Shown: positions 7,848 through 16,606, counted from the first letter of the stretch. The stretch: 39,737 nucleotides of DNA from Geminicoccaceae bacterium (GCA_025054575.1 JANWZN010000011.1:1-39737), one strand, 5' to 3'. Notes: generated by a model not told the origin, from the sequence alone. Numbers and translations: made by a program.

Positions 7848-9653
7848 TCAGCTCGCCCGGGCGAGCGCCGGGCGCTCGGTGTTGGCCGGGCAACGCGACG
7901 GTTCGGCCGCGTCGATCCCGCCCAGATCGCGGATCGTGCCGGCGAGATAGCCGGCACGCGCCGCGGCTCGGCTGAGCTTGCCCGAGGTCGTGTAGACGAG
8001 CGAGCGCGGCGGAGCGAGCACGAGCTCGCACTCGGTCCCGGCCTGGCGGTTGACGAGGCCCTGTACCTCGCGGCGGAAGGCGGCGAGCTGCAGTGGATCG
8101 GTGATGCGGCACTGGACGATGACGACGATCCGCTCGCGCTCGTCTTCGCCGCCCACCGCGAAGGCGGCGACGTCGCCCGGGCGGACGCCGTCGAGCCGCT
8201 CGACCGCCCATTCGAGATCCTGCGGCCAGATGTTGCGGCCGTTGATGATGATCAGGTCCTTGCTGCGGCCGGTGACGACGAGCTCGCCGTCGGCGAGGTA
8301 GCCCATGTCGCCGGTATCGAGCCAACCGTCCTCGAGCATCACCTGCCGGGTGGCCTCCGGATTGCGGAAATAGCCGGTCATCAGGCTCGGGCCCTGCAGG
8401 CAGATGCGGCCGACCCGCCGCTCGGGCAAGGTGCGGCCGTGCTCGTCGCGGATCTCGATCCGGTAGCCGGGCATCGGCCGGCCGCAGATCGCGAAGGCGC
8501 GGGTGCGGCGCGCTCGCGGACCGGCCGGCAGCGCCAGGCGCCGGCGCTCGAAGGCCTCGCCCTGCTCGACGAGATCGGTCCGCACGCCTTGCCCGAGCGG
8601 TGCGAAGGTGACGGCGAGCGTCGCCTCGGCGAGGCCGTAGGAGGCCAGGAAGGCGCGCTCGTCGAAGCCCGCGGGCGCGAACACGCGCGCGAACTCCGAG
8701 AGTGCCTTGGGCCGGATCATCTCGCCGCCGATCCCGGCCACGCGCCAGCGGCTCAGATCGAAGGCGAGCAAGCTCGCCGGATCGCGCGAGCCGGCCCGCA
8801 GAGCACAGAGCTCGTAGCCGAAGGTGGGCGCGAAGGAGATCGTCCCGCCGGTGCGCGACAAGAGCTCGAGCCAGACCAAAGGGCGCCGGGCGAAACCGGA
8901 GGTGGCGAGATAATCGACGCTGATCTGGTTCAAGATCGGCGTGAGACAGCAGCCCACGAGGCCCATGTCGTGGTAGAGCGGCAGCCAGGAGGTGCAGCGG
9001 TCGCCCGGCCGCAGGGCGAGGCCGTGCTCGGCGATGGCGCGGGCATTGGCGGTGATCGCCTGTTGGGTCACGAGCACGCCGCGCGGGAAGCTCGTGCTGC
9101 CCGCGGAATATTGGATGTCGCTGGGCTGGTGGGGTCCGAGCGGGCGAAGCTCGGACGCGACCGGCTCGAGCGCGGCCAGTTGCTCGTGGCTGCCGACCCA
9201 GGCGACCTCGGTACCGACCACGGCCTCGTCGAGCGGGCCCAGATAGTCCGCCGAGGCGATCGCCACGCGTGCGCCCGAACTCTCGAGCATGCCGCGCAGC
9301 CGCGCCACGTGGCTGCGGTGGGTCCCGGGGCTCAGCGCCAGGGGCAGCGGTACCGGCACGAGACCGGCATATTGGCAGGCCAGGAAGGCGATCAGGAACT
9401 CGGGCCGCGTCTCGGCGAGGATGGCGACGCGCTCGAGGCGGGGAAGGCCCAGGCCCGTGAGCTTGCGCGCGAGCTCGAGCGCGCTGGCGCGCAGCTCGCG
9501 GTAGGGCAGCACGCGGGCGAGCTCGCCGCGATCGGTGTAGAAGTTGACACCGGTCTCGCCACGGGCGGCGTAGTCGAGACCCTCGGCGAGCGTGCGAAAG
9601 CCGCTCGTGCGGAACGGCAGGTCGGCATTGGCGGTCGGCGTCGGCACCAGCAT
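7848..9653 (-). CDS. Fatty acyl-AMP ligase (FAAL-like, ANL superfamily)
   Basis: The 601-residue adenylate-forming enzyme has the nucleotide-binding motif YSAGSTSFPRG at residues 182-192, the core DTGDMGYLADGELVVTGR and the hinge-plus-loop KDLIIINGRNIWPQD. These are characteristic of fatty acyl-AMP ligases that load an ACP rather than CoA. A C-terminal SGKLSR supplies the usual catalytic lysine. It would activate a fatty acid as acyl-AMP and transfer it to the adjacent ACP. A homologous acyl-ACP synthetase belongs to the Caulobacter ceramide gene set. ATG 9653 is chosen over GTG 9659 because AGAGGG lies about 7-10 bases upstream of it. It is the first gene of the minus-strand ceramide operon. 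Confidence 0.87.
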   Translation of the reverse strand: MLVPTPTANADLPFRTSGFRTLAEGLDYAARGETGVNFYTDRGELARVLPYRELRASALELARKLTGLGLPRLERVAILAETRPEFLIAFLACQYAGLVPVPLPLALSPGTHRSHVARLRGMLESSGARVAIASADYLGPLDEAVVGTEVAWVGSHEQLAALEPVASELRPLGPHQPSDIQYSAGSTSFPRGVLVTQQAITANARAIAEHGLALRPGDRCTSWLPLYHDMGLVGCCLTPILNQISVDYLATSGFARRPLVWLELLSRTGGTISFAPTFGYELCALRAGSRDPASLLAFDLSRWRVAGIGGEMIRPKALSEFARVFAPAGFDERAFLASYGLAEATLAVTFAPLGQGVRTDLVEQGEAFERRRLALPAGPRARRTRAFAICGRPMPGYRIEIRDEHGRTLPERRVGRICLQGPSLMTGYFRNPEATRQVMLEDGWLDTGDMGYLADGELVVTGRSKDLIIINGRNIWPQDLEWAVERLDGVRPGDVAAFAVGGEDERERIVVIVQCRITDPLQLAAFRREVQGLVNRQAGTECELVLAPPRSLVYTTSGKLSRAAARAGYLAGTIRDLGGIDAAEPSRCPANTERPALARAS

Positions 9654-9962
9654 CCTCACCCTCTCGCGGCGTCACCTCGCGATCGGCCACGGCCGGCGGG
9701 ATTTCGCCCCGCGCCCTCGGCCTGGCGCGTCACCCTCAGCTACACCGTGTCGGGGGGCCGGATCACCGAGCCGCCGGCCTCGCCCCGTATTCTCCTCCGC
9801 GGACCGCGCTCCGCTTTCTCGGCCGCGGATCGCATCCCTCCGCGCACCATCCTCTCGCGGCGATCTTAAAGGGGCGACCGCGCTCGGCCACTCAAGTCGT
9901 GTTTCAGAATGTTACATCCAGGCCGATCCTGTGGCCGACGGGCCACGAAGCGAGCGGGATCG
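9654..9962. other. Intergenic region upstream of the ceramide operon
   Basis: These 309 bp separate the acyl-AMP ligase start from the stop of a small secreted-protein gene on the same strand. No convincing gene was found in any frame; open frames here are GC-driven and have no recognisable residues. The AT-richest part is about 9861-9915, the most likely place for a promoter of the minus-strand operon. Confidence 0.5.
9865..9895 (-). promoter_or_regulatory. Weak candidate promoter for the ceramide operon
   Basis: On the minus strand a TTGAGT (9890-9895) is followed after 19 bases by TTTAAG (9865-9870), in the only AT-rich patch upstream of the acyl ligase. The spacing is long and the -10 poor, so this is a weak candidate. 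Confidence 0.22.
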
Positions 9963-10250
9963 TCAACCGCGCCCTCGCGGCAGCGGCCGCTCGGTACAGC
10001 GGATGCGGCGCTCGCCGATCCGGCTCGTCCGCTCGAGCCGGCAGGCGGCGAGCCGTCCGCCCTCGGGATCCACGAGCCAGAGCCGCTCGCCGGCCACGGC
10101 CGCGGGCGCCGAGCGGGCGGGCTCGGCCAAGGGCGCCGGCCGCGGCCCCGGCGTGCCGCGCAGCACGAGCACCCCGTTGTCCGCTCGCGCAGCCTCGGCG
10201 AGCGCGAGCATCGCCAGGCCCGCGAGCACGGCAACGCCGATCGTTCGCAT
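9963..10250 (-). CDS. Small secreted protein of unknown function
   Basis: A 95-residue protein with a clear Sec signal peptide: MR, then a hydrophobic stretch to about residue 20, and a likely cleavage after the ARA at 21-23. The mature part is about 70 residues, Pro/Arg-rich at both ends, with two cysteines in the second half that could form a disulphide. A strong purine-rich ribosome site (GGGGAGGGAG) lies just upstream of ATG 10250, which supports translation. I recognise no family. It is transcribed in the same direction as the ceramide operon but lies about 300 bp away, so co-transcription is possible but not shown. The mature protein would be in the periplasm. Confidence 0.65.
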   Translation of the reverse strand: MRTIGVAVLAGLAMLALAEAARADNGVLVLRGTPGPRPAPLAEPARSAPAAVAGERLWLVDPEGGRLAACRLERTSRIGERRIRCTERPLPRGRG

Positions 10251-10438
10251 CGCTCCCTCCCCTTCACCCGGCCACCCGGCCTCTTCCGGGGCCGCGCCGC
10301 GGTCCGGTCGTCACCGGCCCGGCAGAAGCGAGCCTGCCACGGCCCCGAGCACCCCGCAGCCTCGGTTCGCGGGCTTGCACAACCGGTTACGATCCGTTCA
10401 CCTTGCCGGTCGAGCGAGCGATCGAGGGGAGGAACACC

Positions 10439-11128
10439 GTGCGTCTCACCTGGCTCGGCCATTCCGCGGTCCATCTCGAGGCCGGCGGCAAGAGCGTCCT
10501 GATCGACCCCTTCCTCACCGGCAATCCGAAATATCCGGCGGGATGGGAGGACCGGCTCTCGAGGCTCGATGCGATCGTCCTCACCCACGGCCACGACGAC
10601 CACGTGGGCGACACCGTGCGCCTGGCCAAAAAGTACGGGGCCGTGCTGGTGGCGCAGTGGGAGATCTGCATGACGCTCGCCGCCGAGGGGGTCGAGAAGC
10701 TCGAGCCCATGAACACGGGCGGCTGCGTCACGCGCGAGGGCGTGCGCTTCTGCATGGTACCGGCCCTGCACAGCTCGGCGCGGATGGCCGACGGCCGGGC
10801 GGTGACGATGGGCGATCCCGCGGGCTTCGTGATCACGATCGACGGCACCGCCGTCTACCACGCCGGCGACACGGCACTCTTCTCCGACATGGCGCTGATC
10901 CAGCGCCTCCATCGGCCGAAGGTCGGGTTCCTTCCGGTGGGCGACCGGTTCACGATGGGCCCCGAGGCGGCGGCGATCGCCTGCAACGAGTTCCTGGAGC
11001 TCGAGCTCGTGGTGCCGATCCACTGGGGCACCTTCGACCTCTTGCACGGCGACCCGCACGCGTTCGCCAAGCATGTGAAGCGCGGCCGGGTGCACGTCGC
11101 GACCCCGGGCGAACCGTTCGAGGTCTGA
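10439..11128 (+). CDS. Metallo-beta-lactamase-fold metal-dependent hydrolase (UPF0173 family)
   Basis: The 229-residue protein begins VRLTWLGHSA, with strand one of the metallo-beta-lactamase fold, and has the metal motif THGHDDH at residues 49-55. Further metal ligands are expected in the YHAGDTALF segment and the IHWGTF segment near the C-terminus. This is the short UPF0173 (YtkL-like) layout, not a beta-lactamase; the physiological substrate is unknown. GTG 10439 is chosen because GAGGGGAGGA lies about 5-8 bases upstream and the first strand starts there; the frame is open further upstream without conserved residues. It converges with dnaE2 across 53 bp that include a 16-bp palindrome (11131-11146) without a T-tract. 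Confidence 0.85.
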   Translation: MRLTWLGHSAVHLEAGGKSVLIDPFLTGNPKYPAGWEDRLSRLDAIVLTHGHDDHVGDTVRLAKKYGAVLVAQWEICMTLAAEGVEKLEPMNTGGCVTREGVRFCMVPALHSSARMADGRAVTMGDPAGFVITIDGTAVYHAGDTALFSDMALIQRLHRPKVGFLPVGDRFTMGPEAAAIACNEFLELELVVPIHWGTFDLLHGDPHAFAKHVKRGRVHVATPGEPFEV

Positions 11129-11181
11129 GCCGGCCGGCGCCGGCCGAGCGGTGCGGCCGCGACGGTCGAGGACGCGCGGCT

Positions 11182-14100
11182 TCAGCGGAAGTTGCGGCCT
11201 TCGGGCAGCACCCGGCGCAGATCGCGGGCGTCGTGGCGGGCCTCGTCCGCGCGCGCCATCGCCCCGTCGAAGGTCGCGGGGTCGAGCGCCTCGCCGCGCA
11301 GAAGCGCGAGCTCGTCGGTCCAGTCGGCCAGCCGGTCGGCGACGAGATGGATCACCCGACCCTCGCGCTGCAGCCGGCCCGTAGCCGCGAGCAGGCGGGC
11401 GACCATGAGCGTGGTGCGGTAGCGGGCGAAGACCTGCGGCCAGACGATGAGGTTGGCGAAGCCGGTCTCGTCCTCGAGGGTGGTGAAGACGACCCCCTTG
11501 GCGCTGCCCGGCCGCTGGCGGACCAGCACGAGGCCCGCGACCACCACCCGCGTGCCGGGCGGGATCGTCCAGAGATCCCTGGCCGTGACGACGCGCCGCC
11601 CGGCGAGCCGCTCGCGCAACAGGGCGAGCGGGTGGGCGCGCAGCGACAGGCGCAGCCGGGCATAGTCCTCGATCACCGCTTCGCCCAGGGTCGCGGGCGG
11701 TAGCTCGAGCCAGGGCTCGTCGCCGCCCTCGAGCGGCGGGAGGTTGGAGCCGGGGGGCTCGGCGGCCTCGGCGTGGGCGAAGAGCGGCAGCGGCCGCTGT
11801 GCCAGCGCGTGCACCGCCCAGAGCGCCTGGCGGCGGTCGAGGCCCATCGAGCGGAAGGCATCGGCCTCGGCCAGGATCACGAGCGTTTCGCGGCTCACCC
11901 CCGCTCGGCGCTGCAGCTCGGCGAGGCTGCGGTAGGGCCGAAGGCGCGCGGTCACGATCCGCACCGCCTCGGCCTCGGCCAGTCCCTTGACCTCGCGCAA
12001 GCCCAGCCGGACCGCGTGCGAGAGCGGCCCGCGCCGCGGCAGGGGCTCGAGGGTCGAATCCCAGAAGGAATGGTTGACGTCGACCGGGCGGACCTCGACC
12101 CCGTGCTCGATCGCGTCGCGGACGAGCTGGGCGGGGGCGTAGAAGCCCATCGGCTGGGCGTTGAGGATCGCCGCCAGGAACACGTCCGGATAGTGGCATT
12201 TGAGCCAGGCCGAGACGTAGACGAGGAGCGCGAAGCTCGCGGCGTGGCTCTCCGGGAAGCCGTAATAGCCGAAGCCCTCGATCTGCTTGAAGCAACGCTC
12301 GGCGAAGGCGCGCTCGTAGCCGCGCGCGACCATGCCTTCCACGAGCTTCTCGTGCCAGCGCTCCAGCCGGCCGCGGCGGCGGAAGGCGGCCATCGAGCGG
12401 CGCAGCCCGTCGGCTTCGGCGGGGGTGAAGCCCGCGGCGACGATGGCGATGCGCATCGCCTGCTCCTGGAAGAGCGGCACGCCCAGGGTCTTGCCGAGCA
12501 CCGCCTCGAGTTCCTTCGACGGGAAGGTGACGGGCTCGAGCCCCTCGCGCCGGCGCAGATAGGGGTGGACCATGTCGCCCTGGATGGGGCCGGGGCGGAC
12601 GATCGCGACCTCGATCACGAGATCGTAGAAGCAGCGCGGCTTGAGCCGCGGCAGCATGCTCATCTGCGCCCGGCTCTCGACCTGGAAGACGCCGATCGAA
12701 TCGGCCTTCTGCAGCATGGCGTAGACGGCCGGGTCCTCGGCCGGGACGCGCGCCGTGTCGAGCTCGAGGCCGTAATGCGCGCGCAGGAGCTCGAAGGCGC
12801 GGCGGATGCAGGACAGCATGCCGAGTGCTAGGAGGTCGATCTTGAGCATCTTCAAGGCGTCGAGATCGTCCTTGTCCCACTCGACGACAGTGCGACCTTC
12901 CATGGCCGCGTTCTCGATCGGCACGAGCTCGCGCAAGGGGCTCTTGGCGATCACGAAGCCGCCCACGTGCTGCGAGAGGTGGCGCGGGAAGTCCTGCAGC
13001 TCCATGGCGAGCTCGAGCGTGCGGGCGAGGGTGGGATCGTCCGGGTCGAGGCCGAGCTCGCGCATCGAGCGCCGATTCAGTCCCTCGCGGCCCATGCCCC
13101 AGACGGTCTTGGCGAGCGTCTCTTGCACGTCCGCCGAGAGGCCCATGACCTTGGCGACCTCGCGCAAGGCCGATTTCGCCCGGTAGCGGATGACGGTGGC
13201 GGCGAGTGCTGCGTGGTCGCGGCCGTAAGTGCCGTAGACCCACTGGATGACTTCCTCGCGCCGCTCGTGCTCGAAATCGACGTCGATATCGGGCGGCTCG
13301 TCGCGCTCGGCCGAAACGAACCGCTCGAACAGGAGGTCCATCCGAGCGGGATCGACGGCGGTGATGCCGAGCACGTAGCAGATCGCCGAATTGGCCGCCG
13401 AGCCGCGGCCCTGGCAGAGGATTCCACGGCTTCGGGCGAAGCGGACGATGTCGTGGACGGTGAGGAAGTAGGGGGCGTAGCGGAGCTCCTCGACGAGTGC
13501 CAGCTCGTGCTCGAGCAGCTTTCGGACCTTCTCGGGCAAATGGTCGGGATAGCGCTCCTTCGCCCCCTCCCACACCCGCCGTGCCAGTTCCTGATCGGGG
13601 CTGCGGCCGTCGTAAGCGTCGCGGATCGGATAGTCGTAGGCGAGCTCGTCGAGCGAGAAGCGGCAGCGTTCGACGATCGCGAGGCCGGCCTCGATCGCCT
13701 CGGGCCAGCGGGCGAACAGCCGCGCCATCTCACGAGGCGGCTTCAGATGGCGTTCGGCGTTGGCCTCGAGCCGAAGCCCGGCCTCGGCGAGCGTCACCTT
13801 CCCGCGGATGCAGGTGAGGACGTCCTGCAAGGGCCGCCGCGCCGGGTCGTGGTAGAGGACGGCGTTGGTGGCGAGGAGCCGGGCGCCGGTGGCGGCGGCG
13901 AGGCCGGCGAGCGCGTCGATCCGCGCGCGATCGTCGCCGCGGTAGAGGAAGTGTGCCACGAGGTGGAGCCGGTCGCCGACCGCGGCTCGCAAGCTGCGCA
14001 GGAGTTCGCCGAAGGCGGGATCGGGCTCCTCGGGCGGCAGCACGCCCAGGACCTGGCCTTGCGCATGCGCGAGCAGGTCGGCGAGGCGCAAGGAGGAGGC

Positions 14101-14409
14101 GCCCTTGGGCGCGCGCCTGCGGCCTTCGGTCAGGAGCGAGGAGAGCCGGCCGTAGGCGGCGCGGTCGCTCGGCCAGACGAGCAGCGAGGGGGCGTCCTCG
14201 AGATCGACCCGGGCGCCGACCACGAAGCGCAGGCCCAGGCGCTTGGCGGTGACGTGGGCGCGGACGACCCCGGCGAGGCTGTTGCGGTCGGTGACCGCGA
14301 GGGCCGCGAGGCCGAGCTCGGCGGCGCGCTCGACCAGCTCCTCCGGGTGGGAGGCGCCTTCGAGGAAGCTGAAATTGGTCGTGACCTCGAGCTCGGCGTA
14401 GGCGGGCAT
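11182..14409 (-). CDS. dnaE2: Error-prone DNA polymerase DnaE2 (ImuC)
   Basis: The 1075-residue alpha-type polymerase begins with a PHP domain (SFLEGASHPEEL near residue 14). It has the active-site loop CQGRGSAANS at 332-341 and the catalytic aspartates in PDIDVDFE at 373-380, then the fingers, helix-hairpin-helix and a C-terminal OB-fold (segment GVVFTTLEDETGFANLIVWP). The length and the terminal GRNFR match DnaE2 rather than replicative DnaE1. With ImuA and ImuB it forms the damage-inducible mutasome, where DnaE2 does the lesion-bypass synthesis. ATG 14409 is fixed by the conserved opening MPAYAELEVTTNFSF; the open frame further upstream is non-coding. A LexA box lies 32-46 bp upstream. The gene is uninterrupted, which is notable given the frameshifts further right. 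Confidence 0.95.
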   Translation of the reverse strand: MPAYAELEVTTNFSFLEGASHPEELVERAAELGLAALAVTDRNSLAGVVRAHVTAKRLGLRFVVGARVDLEDAPSLLVWPSDRAAYGRLSSLLTEGRRRAPKGASSLRLADLLAHAQGQVLGVLPPEEPDPAFGELLRSLRAAVGDRLHLVAHFLYRGDDRARIDALAGLAAATGARLLATNAVLYHDPARRPLQDVLTCIRGKVTLAEAGLRLEANAERHLKPPREMARLFARWPEAIEAGLAIVERCRFSLDELAYDYPIRDAYDGRSPDQELARRVWEGAKERYPDHLPEKVRKLLEHELALVEELRYAPYFLTVHDIVRFARSRGILCQGRGSAANSAICYVLGITAVDPARMDLLFERFVSAERDEPPDIDVDFEHERREEVIQWVYGTYGRDHAALAATVIRYRAKSALREVAKVMGLSADVQETLAKTVWGMGREGLNRRSMRELGLDPDDPTLARTLELAMELQDFPRHLSQHVGGFVIAKSPLRELVPIENAAMEGRTVVEWDKDDLDALKMLKIDLLALGMLSCIRRAFELLRAHYGLELDTARVPAEDPAVYAMLQKADSIGVFQVESRAQMSMLPRLKPRCFYDLVIEVAIVRPGPIQGDMVHPYLRRREGLEPVTFPSKELEAVLGKTLGVPLFQEQAMRIAIVAAGFTPAEADGLRRSMAAFRRRGRLERWHEKLVEGMVARGYERAFAERCFKQIEGFGYYGFPESHAASFALLVYVSAWLKCHYPDVFLAAILNAQPMGFYAPAQLVRDAIEHGVEVRPVDVNHSFWDSTLEPLPRRGPLSHAVRLGLREVKGLAEAEAVRIVTARLRPYRSLAELQRRAGVSRETLVILAEADAFRSMGLDRRQALWAVHALAQRPLPLFAHAEAAEPPGSNLPPLEGGDEPWLELPPATLGEAVIEDYARLRLSLRAHPLALLRERLAGRRVVTARDLWTIPPGTRVVVAGLVLVRQRPGSAKGVVFTTLEDETGFANLIVWPQVFARYRTTLMVARLLAATGRLQREGRVIHLVADRLADWTDELALLRGEALDPATFDGAMARADEARHDARDLRRVLPEGRNFR

Positions 14410-14440
14410 GGGTGAACCTCGCGGGTCCCCGAGAAAGCAT

Positions 14441-14455
14441 GTTCTTGTTTCGTTC
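14441..14455 (-). promoter_or_regulatory. LexA (SOS) box upstream of dnaE2
   Basis: The sequence reads GTTC-TTGTTTC-GTTC, a perfect match to the alphaproteobacterial LexA operator GTTC-N7-GTTC. It lies 32 bp upstream of the dnaE2 start and 70 bp upstream of the divergent Uma2 gene, so LexA could control both. It differs from the imuA box at only one of fifteen bases. Confidence 0.9.
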
Positions 14456-14525
14456 TCAAGAGTGCCGACCGCCGCGACGGTGCGGGCGGGATCGGCTATC
14501 CTCGCGGCGAGCGGGAGAGGGTGCC

Positions 14526-15089
14526 ATGGCGAAGCGGCGCGAGGACGTGCGGCGGATGACGATCGAGGAGTTCCTCGCCTGGGACGACGGCACCGAGACG
14601 CGCTACGAGCTCGACCGCGGCGTGCCGGTAGCGATGAACCCGCCGCTCGTGCCGCACGCGCGGATCGCCGCGAACGTCGTGCGCGTGGCCGATCGGCAGC
14701 TCGAGGGACGTCGGCCGTGCCGCGTCCTGACCGGCGCCGGTGTCGTCGTGAGCCGGGCCGAGCACACGTTCTACGTCCCGGATGTGGTCGTGACCTGCGA
14801 GGAGCCGCGCGAGAGTCCCTATGTCGAGGCGCCGAGGCTCGTGGTCGAGATCCTCTCGCCCTCGACCGAGCGGCTCGACAAGACGATGAAGGTCCCGGCC
14901 TACGGCCGGCTGCCGACCGTCGAGGAGATCTGGCTCGTCTCGGCGGCGCGCCGTTGGGTGCTCGTCTGGCGCAAGACGGAGGGCGGCTGGCTCGCGCATC
15001 TTCCCTACGAGGGCGAAGCGAGCTTCCCGAGCCCGGTGCTCGGCGGCGAGGTGGCACTCGCGGAGCTCTACGACCTCTCGGGGCTCTGA
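14526..15089 (+). CDS. Uma2-family (DUF820) restriction-endonuclease-like protein
   Basis: The 187-residue protein has the Uma2 pattern: an N-terminal MTIEEFLAWDD segment, ARIAANV, then FYVPDVVVT supplying the first catalytic acid and LVVEILSPSTERLDK supplying the E-x-[x]-K part of a PD-(D/E)XK-like nuclease core. The family is widespread in cyanobacteria and some proteobacteria and its cellular role is largely unknown. ATG 14526 follows GGGAGAGGG at a good distance. A TATCCT at 14497-14502 could be a -10 element, but no -35 is clear. The gene is divergent from dnaE2 and converges with imuB 14 bp away, so it lies inside the SOS mutasome region. Uma2 membership is fairly sure; function is not. 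Confidence 0.85.
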   Translation: MAKRREDVRRMTIEEFLAWDDGTETRYELDRGVPVAMNPPLVPHARIAANVVRVADRQLEGRRPCRVLTGAGVVVSRAEHTFYVPDVVVTCEEPRESPYVEAPRLVVEILSPSTERLDKTMKVPAYGRLPTVEEIWLVSAARRWVLVWRKTEGGWLAHLPYEGEASFPSPVLGGEVALAELYDLSGL

Positions 15090-15103
15090 GCCGCATCGGC
15101 GGT

Positions 15104-16606
15104 TCAGGCGAAGCTTCCGAGCACGCGCCAGACGGGCGGGTCGGGCTCCCCCCAGAGCCCCTCGCGGGCGCACCAGAGCTCGCGGCCGTCCTCGAGCCGC
15201 ACCCGGAAGAAGTCGCGCGGCCGGGCTTTCTCGTCCTCGCGGTGCCACCATTCGGGGAGGATCCGCTCGGGGCCCGAGGCCGCGATCACCCGCCCCGCGA
15301 CCGGCCCGTCGAGCCGCAGCGGCGGGCCGTCCGGGACGAGCGCCGTCGCCCGCACCGGCAGCGCCCGCTCGAAGAGGCGCAAAGGTCGCCGCGGGTCGGC
15401 TGTCCAGGGGCCGGGCTTCGGCTCGACCCCGGCCGGGCACCAGCGCACCGCGCGCTCGGGAACATGCGTGGCGACCGGCTCGGGGCGGAGCACGCGCTCG
15501 GCGCCGAGCCGGGCCGCGAGCCGGTCGATCAGGACCGCGGCCGCGCCCGGATCGGCCGCGGCACCGAGCTCGGGCTGTTCGGCCGGAAGCTCCACCGTCT
15601 CGGGGGCCTCGAGGATCGCGAGCTCGACGCCGAAGCCGAGCTCGAGCCCGTCGAGGCGGTGGCGGAAGAGGCGGAAGAGATGGGCCGGATCGCGGCTCGG
15701 CCGCGAGGTGCCGGCCTCGAGCCGGGCGACCACCCCGTCGACCCGATGGAGACCGAGAAGGAGCCGGCGCGCCCCCTGCCCCGCCCGCTCGAGGGCACGG
15801 CAGAGGTCGCGGGCGAGCTTCGCGCAGGCGGCCTCGATGCCGGCATGCGTGGCCACCGGCTCGGGCCAGGCGATCCGGGCCGAGAAGCGGGCCGGCTCGG
15901 CGAGCGGGACGAACGGCCCTTCCGGGCCTCCCTCGAGGAGGTCGAGGCGGGTGGCGAGCGCGAGGCCGAGGCGACGGGCGAGTGCCGCGCGCGGCAGGCG
16001 ACGCAGCTCGGCGATCGTCCGCAGGCCCAGCCGGCGCAGGCTCGCAGCCGTCGCCGCGTCGAGCCCGAGCGCGTCGACCGGGAGGGGATCGAGCGCGCGC
16101 GGGCCCGGCAGGATCCCGCCCGGGCCGAAGCGGGCCCAGATCCGCGCGGAGAGCCGGCGGTCGGCGAGTGCTGCCCGGTGCTCGAGGCCGAGCCTGGCGA
16201 ACGCCGCGGCGACCGTGGCGAGCAGGCCCGCCTCCCCGCCCCAGAGATGTGCGCAGCCGAGCACGTCCAGCATCAGCCCGTCGGTGCCGTCGACCGCGAC
16301 CCGCGGGCTCCAGCGCGTACCCCAGAGGGCCATGGCCTCGAGCGCGCGGGCGTCGTCTTCGGGGGCGGCCGGCAGGACGCGCAGCGTCGGACAGGCGGCC
16401 CGCGCATCGGTGAGGAGGAGGCCGGGGCCGAGCCGCAGCGCCTCGGCCGCCGCGTTCACCGCGACGAGCCGCGGCCCGCCCGCTGCGGGTGCGACGAGGG
16501 CGAGCGGCTCAGCCTCGGGCCAGGACGCGCCGCTGCGCCGGGCCAGGAGCCGCAGCCGCTGGATCGGCCAGCGCGGGAGCAGGATGGAGAGCCAGCGTCC
16601 GCTCAT
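15104..16606 (-). CDS. imuB: ImuB, Y-family polymerase homologue without catalytic activity
   Basis: The 500-residue protein opens MSGRWLSILLPRWPIQRL, the usual ImuB start in which the first Y-family metal ligand is lost. The second catalytic position, normally a Ser-x-Asp-Glu, reads LGCAHLWGGE, also typical of ImuB. Fingers, thumb and little-finger regions follow, and the C-terminal segment PRDFFRVRLEDGRELWC is the ImuB-specific tail. It acts as the hub that binds the sliding clamp, DnaE2 and ImuA. A weak clamp-binding candidate (EQPELG, about residue 340) is visible. ATG 16606 is chosen for the conserved opening. The open frame runs much further upstream, but only because of high GC. The gene overlaps the 3' end of imuA by 98 bp. 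Confidence 0.92.
   Translation of the reverse strand: MSGRWLSILLPRWPIQRLRLLARRSGASWPEAEPLALVAPAAGGPRLVAVNAAAEALRLGPGLLLTDARAACPTLRVLPAAPEDDARALEAMALWGTRWSPRVAVDGTDGLMLDVLGCAHLWGGEAGLLATVAAAFARLGLEHRAALADRRLSARIWARFGPGGILPGPRALDPLPVDALGLDAATAASLRRLGLRTIAELRRLPRAALARRLGLALATRLDLLEGGPEGPFVPLAEPARFSARIAWPEPVATHAGIEAACAKLARDLCRALERAGQGARRLLLGLHRVDGVVARLEAGTSRPSRDPAHLFRLFRHRLDGLELGFGVELAILEAPETVELPAEQPELGAAADPGAAAVLIDRLAARLGAERVLRPEPVATHVPERAVRWCPAGVEPKPGPWTADPRRPLRLFERALPVRATALVPDGPPLRLDGPVAGRVIAASGPERILPEWWHREDEKARPRDFFRVRLEDGRELWCAREGLWGEPDPPVWRVLGSFA

Noticed and set aside
10375-10393. TTGCAC followed by TACGAT upstream of the metal hydrolase as a promoter
   Set aside because: The spacing is seven bases, far too short for a sigma-70 promoter, and no alternative -10 lies at 16-18 bases.
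11131-11146. Perfect 16-bp palindrome between the metal hydrolase and dnaE2 genes
   Set aside because: It has no loop and no T-tract, and short GC palindromes of this kind are expected by chance at this base composition. It is not supported as a terminator.
9866-13573. A 1235-codon minus-strand open frame overlapping dnaE2
   Set aside because: It is a shadow frame of dnaE2: Arg/Pro/Gly-rich, with no conserved motifs, and incompatible with the intact dnaE2 frame.
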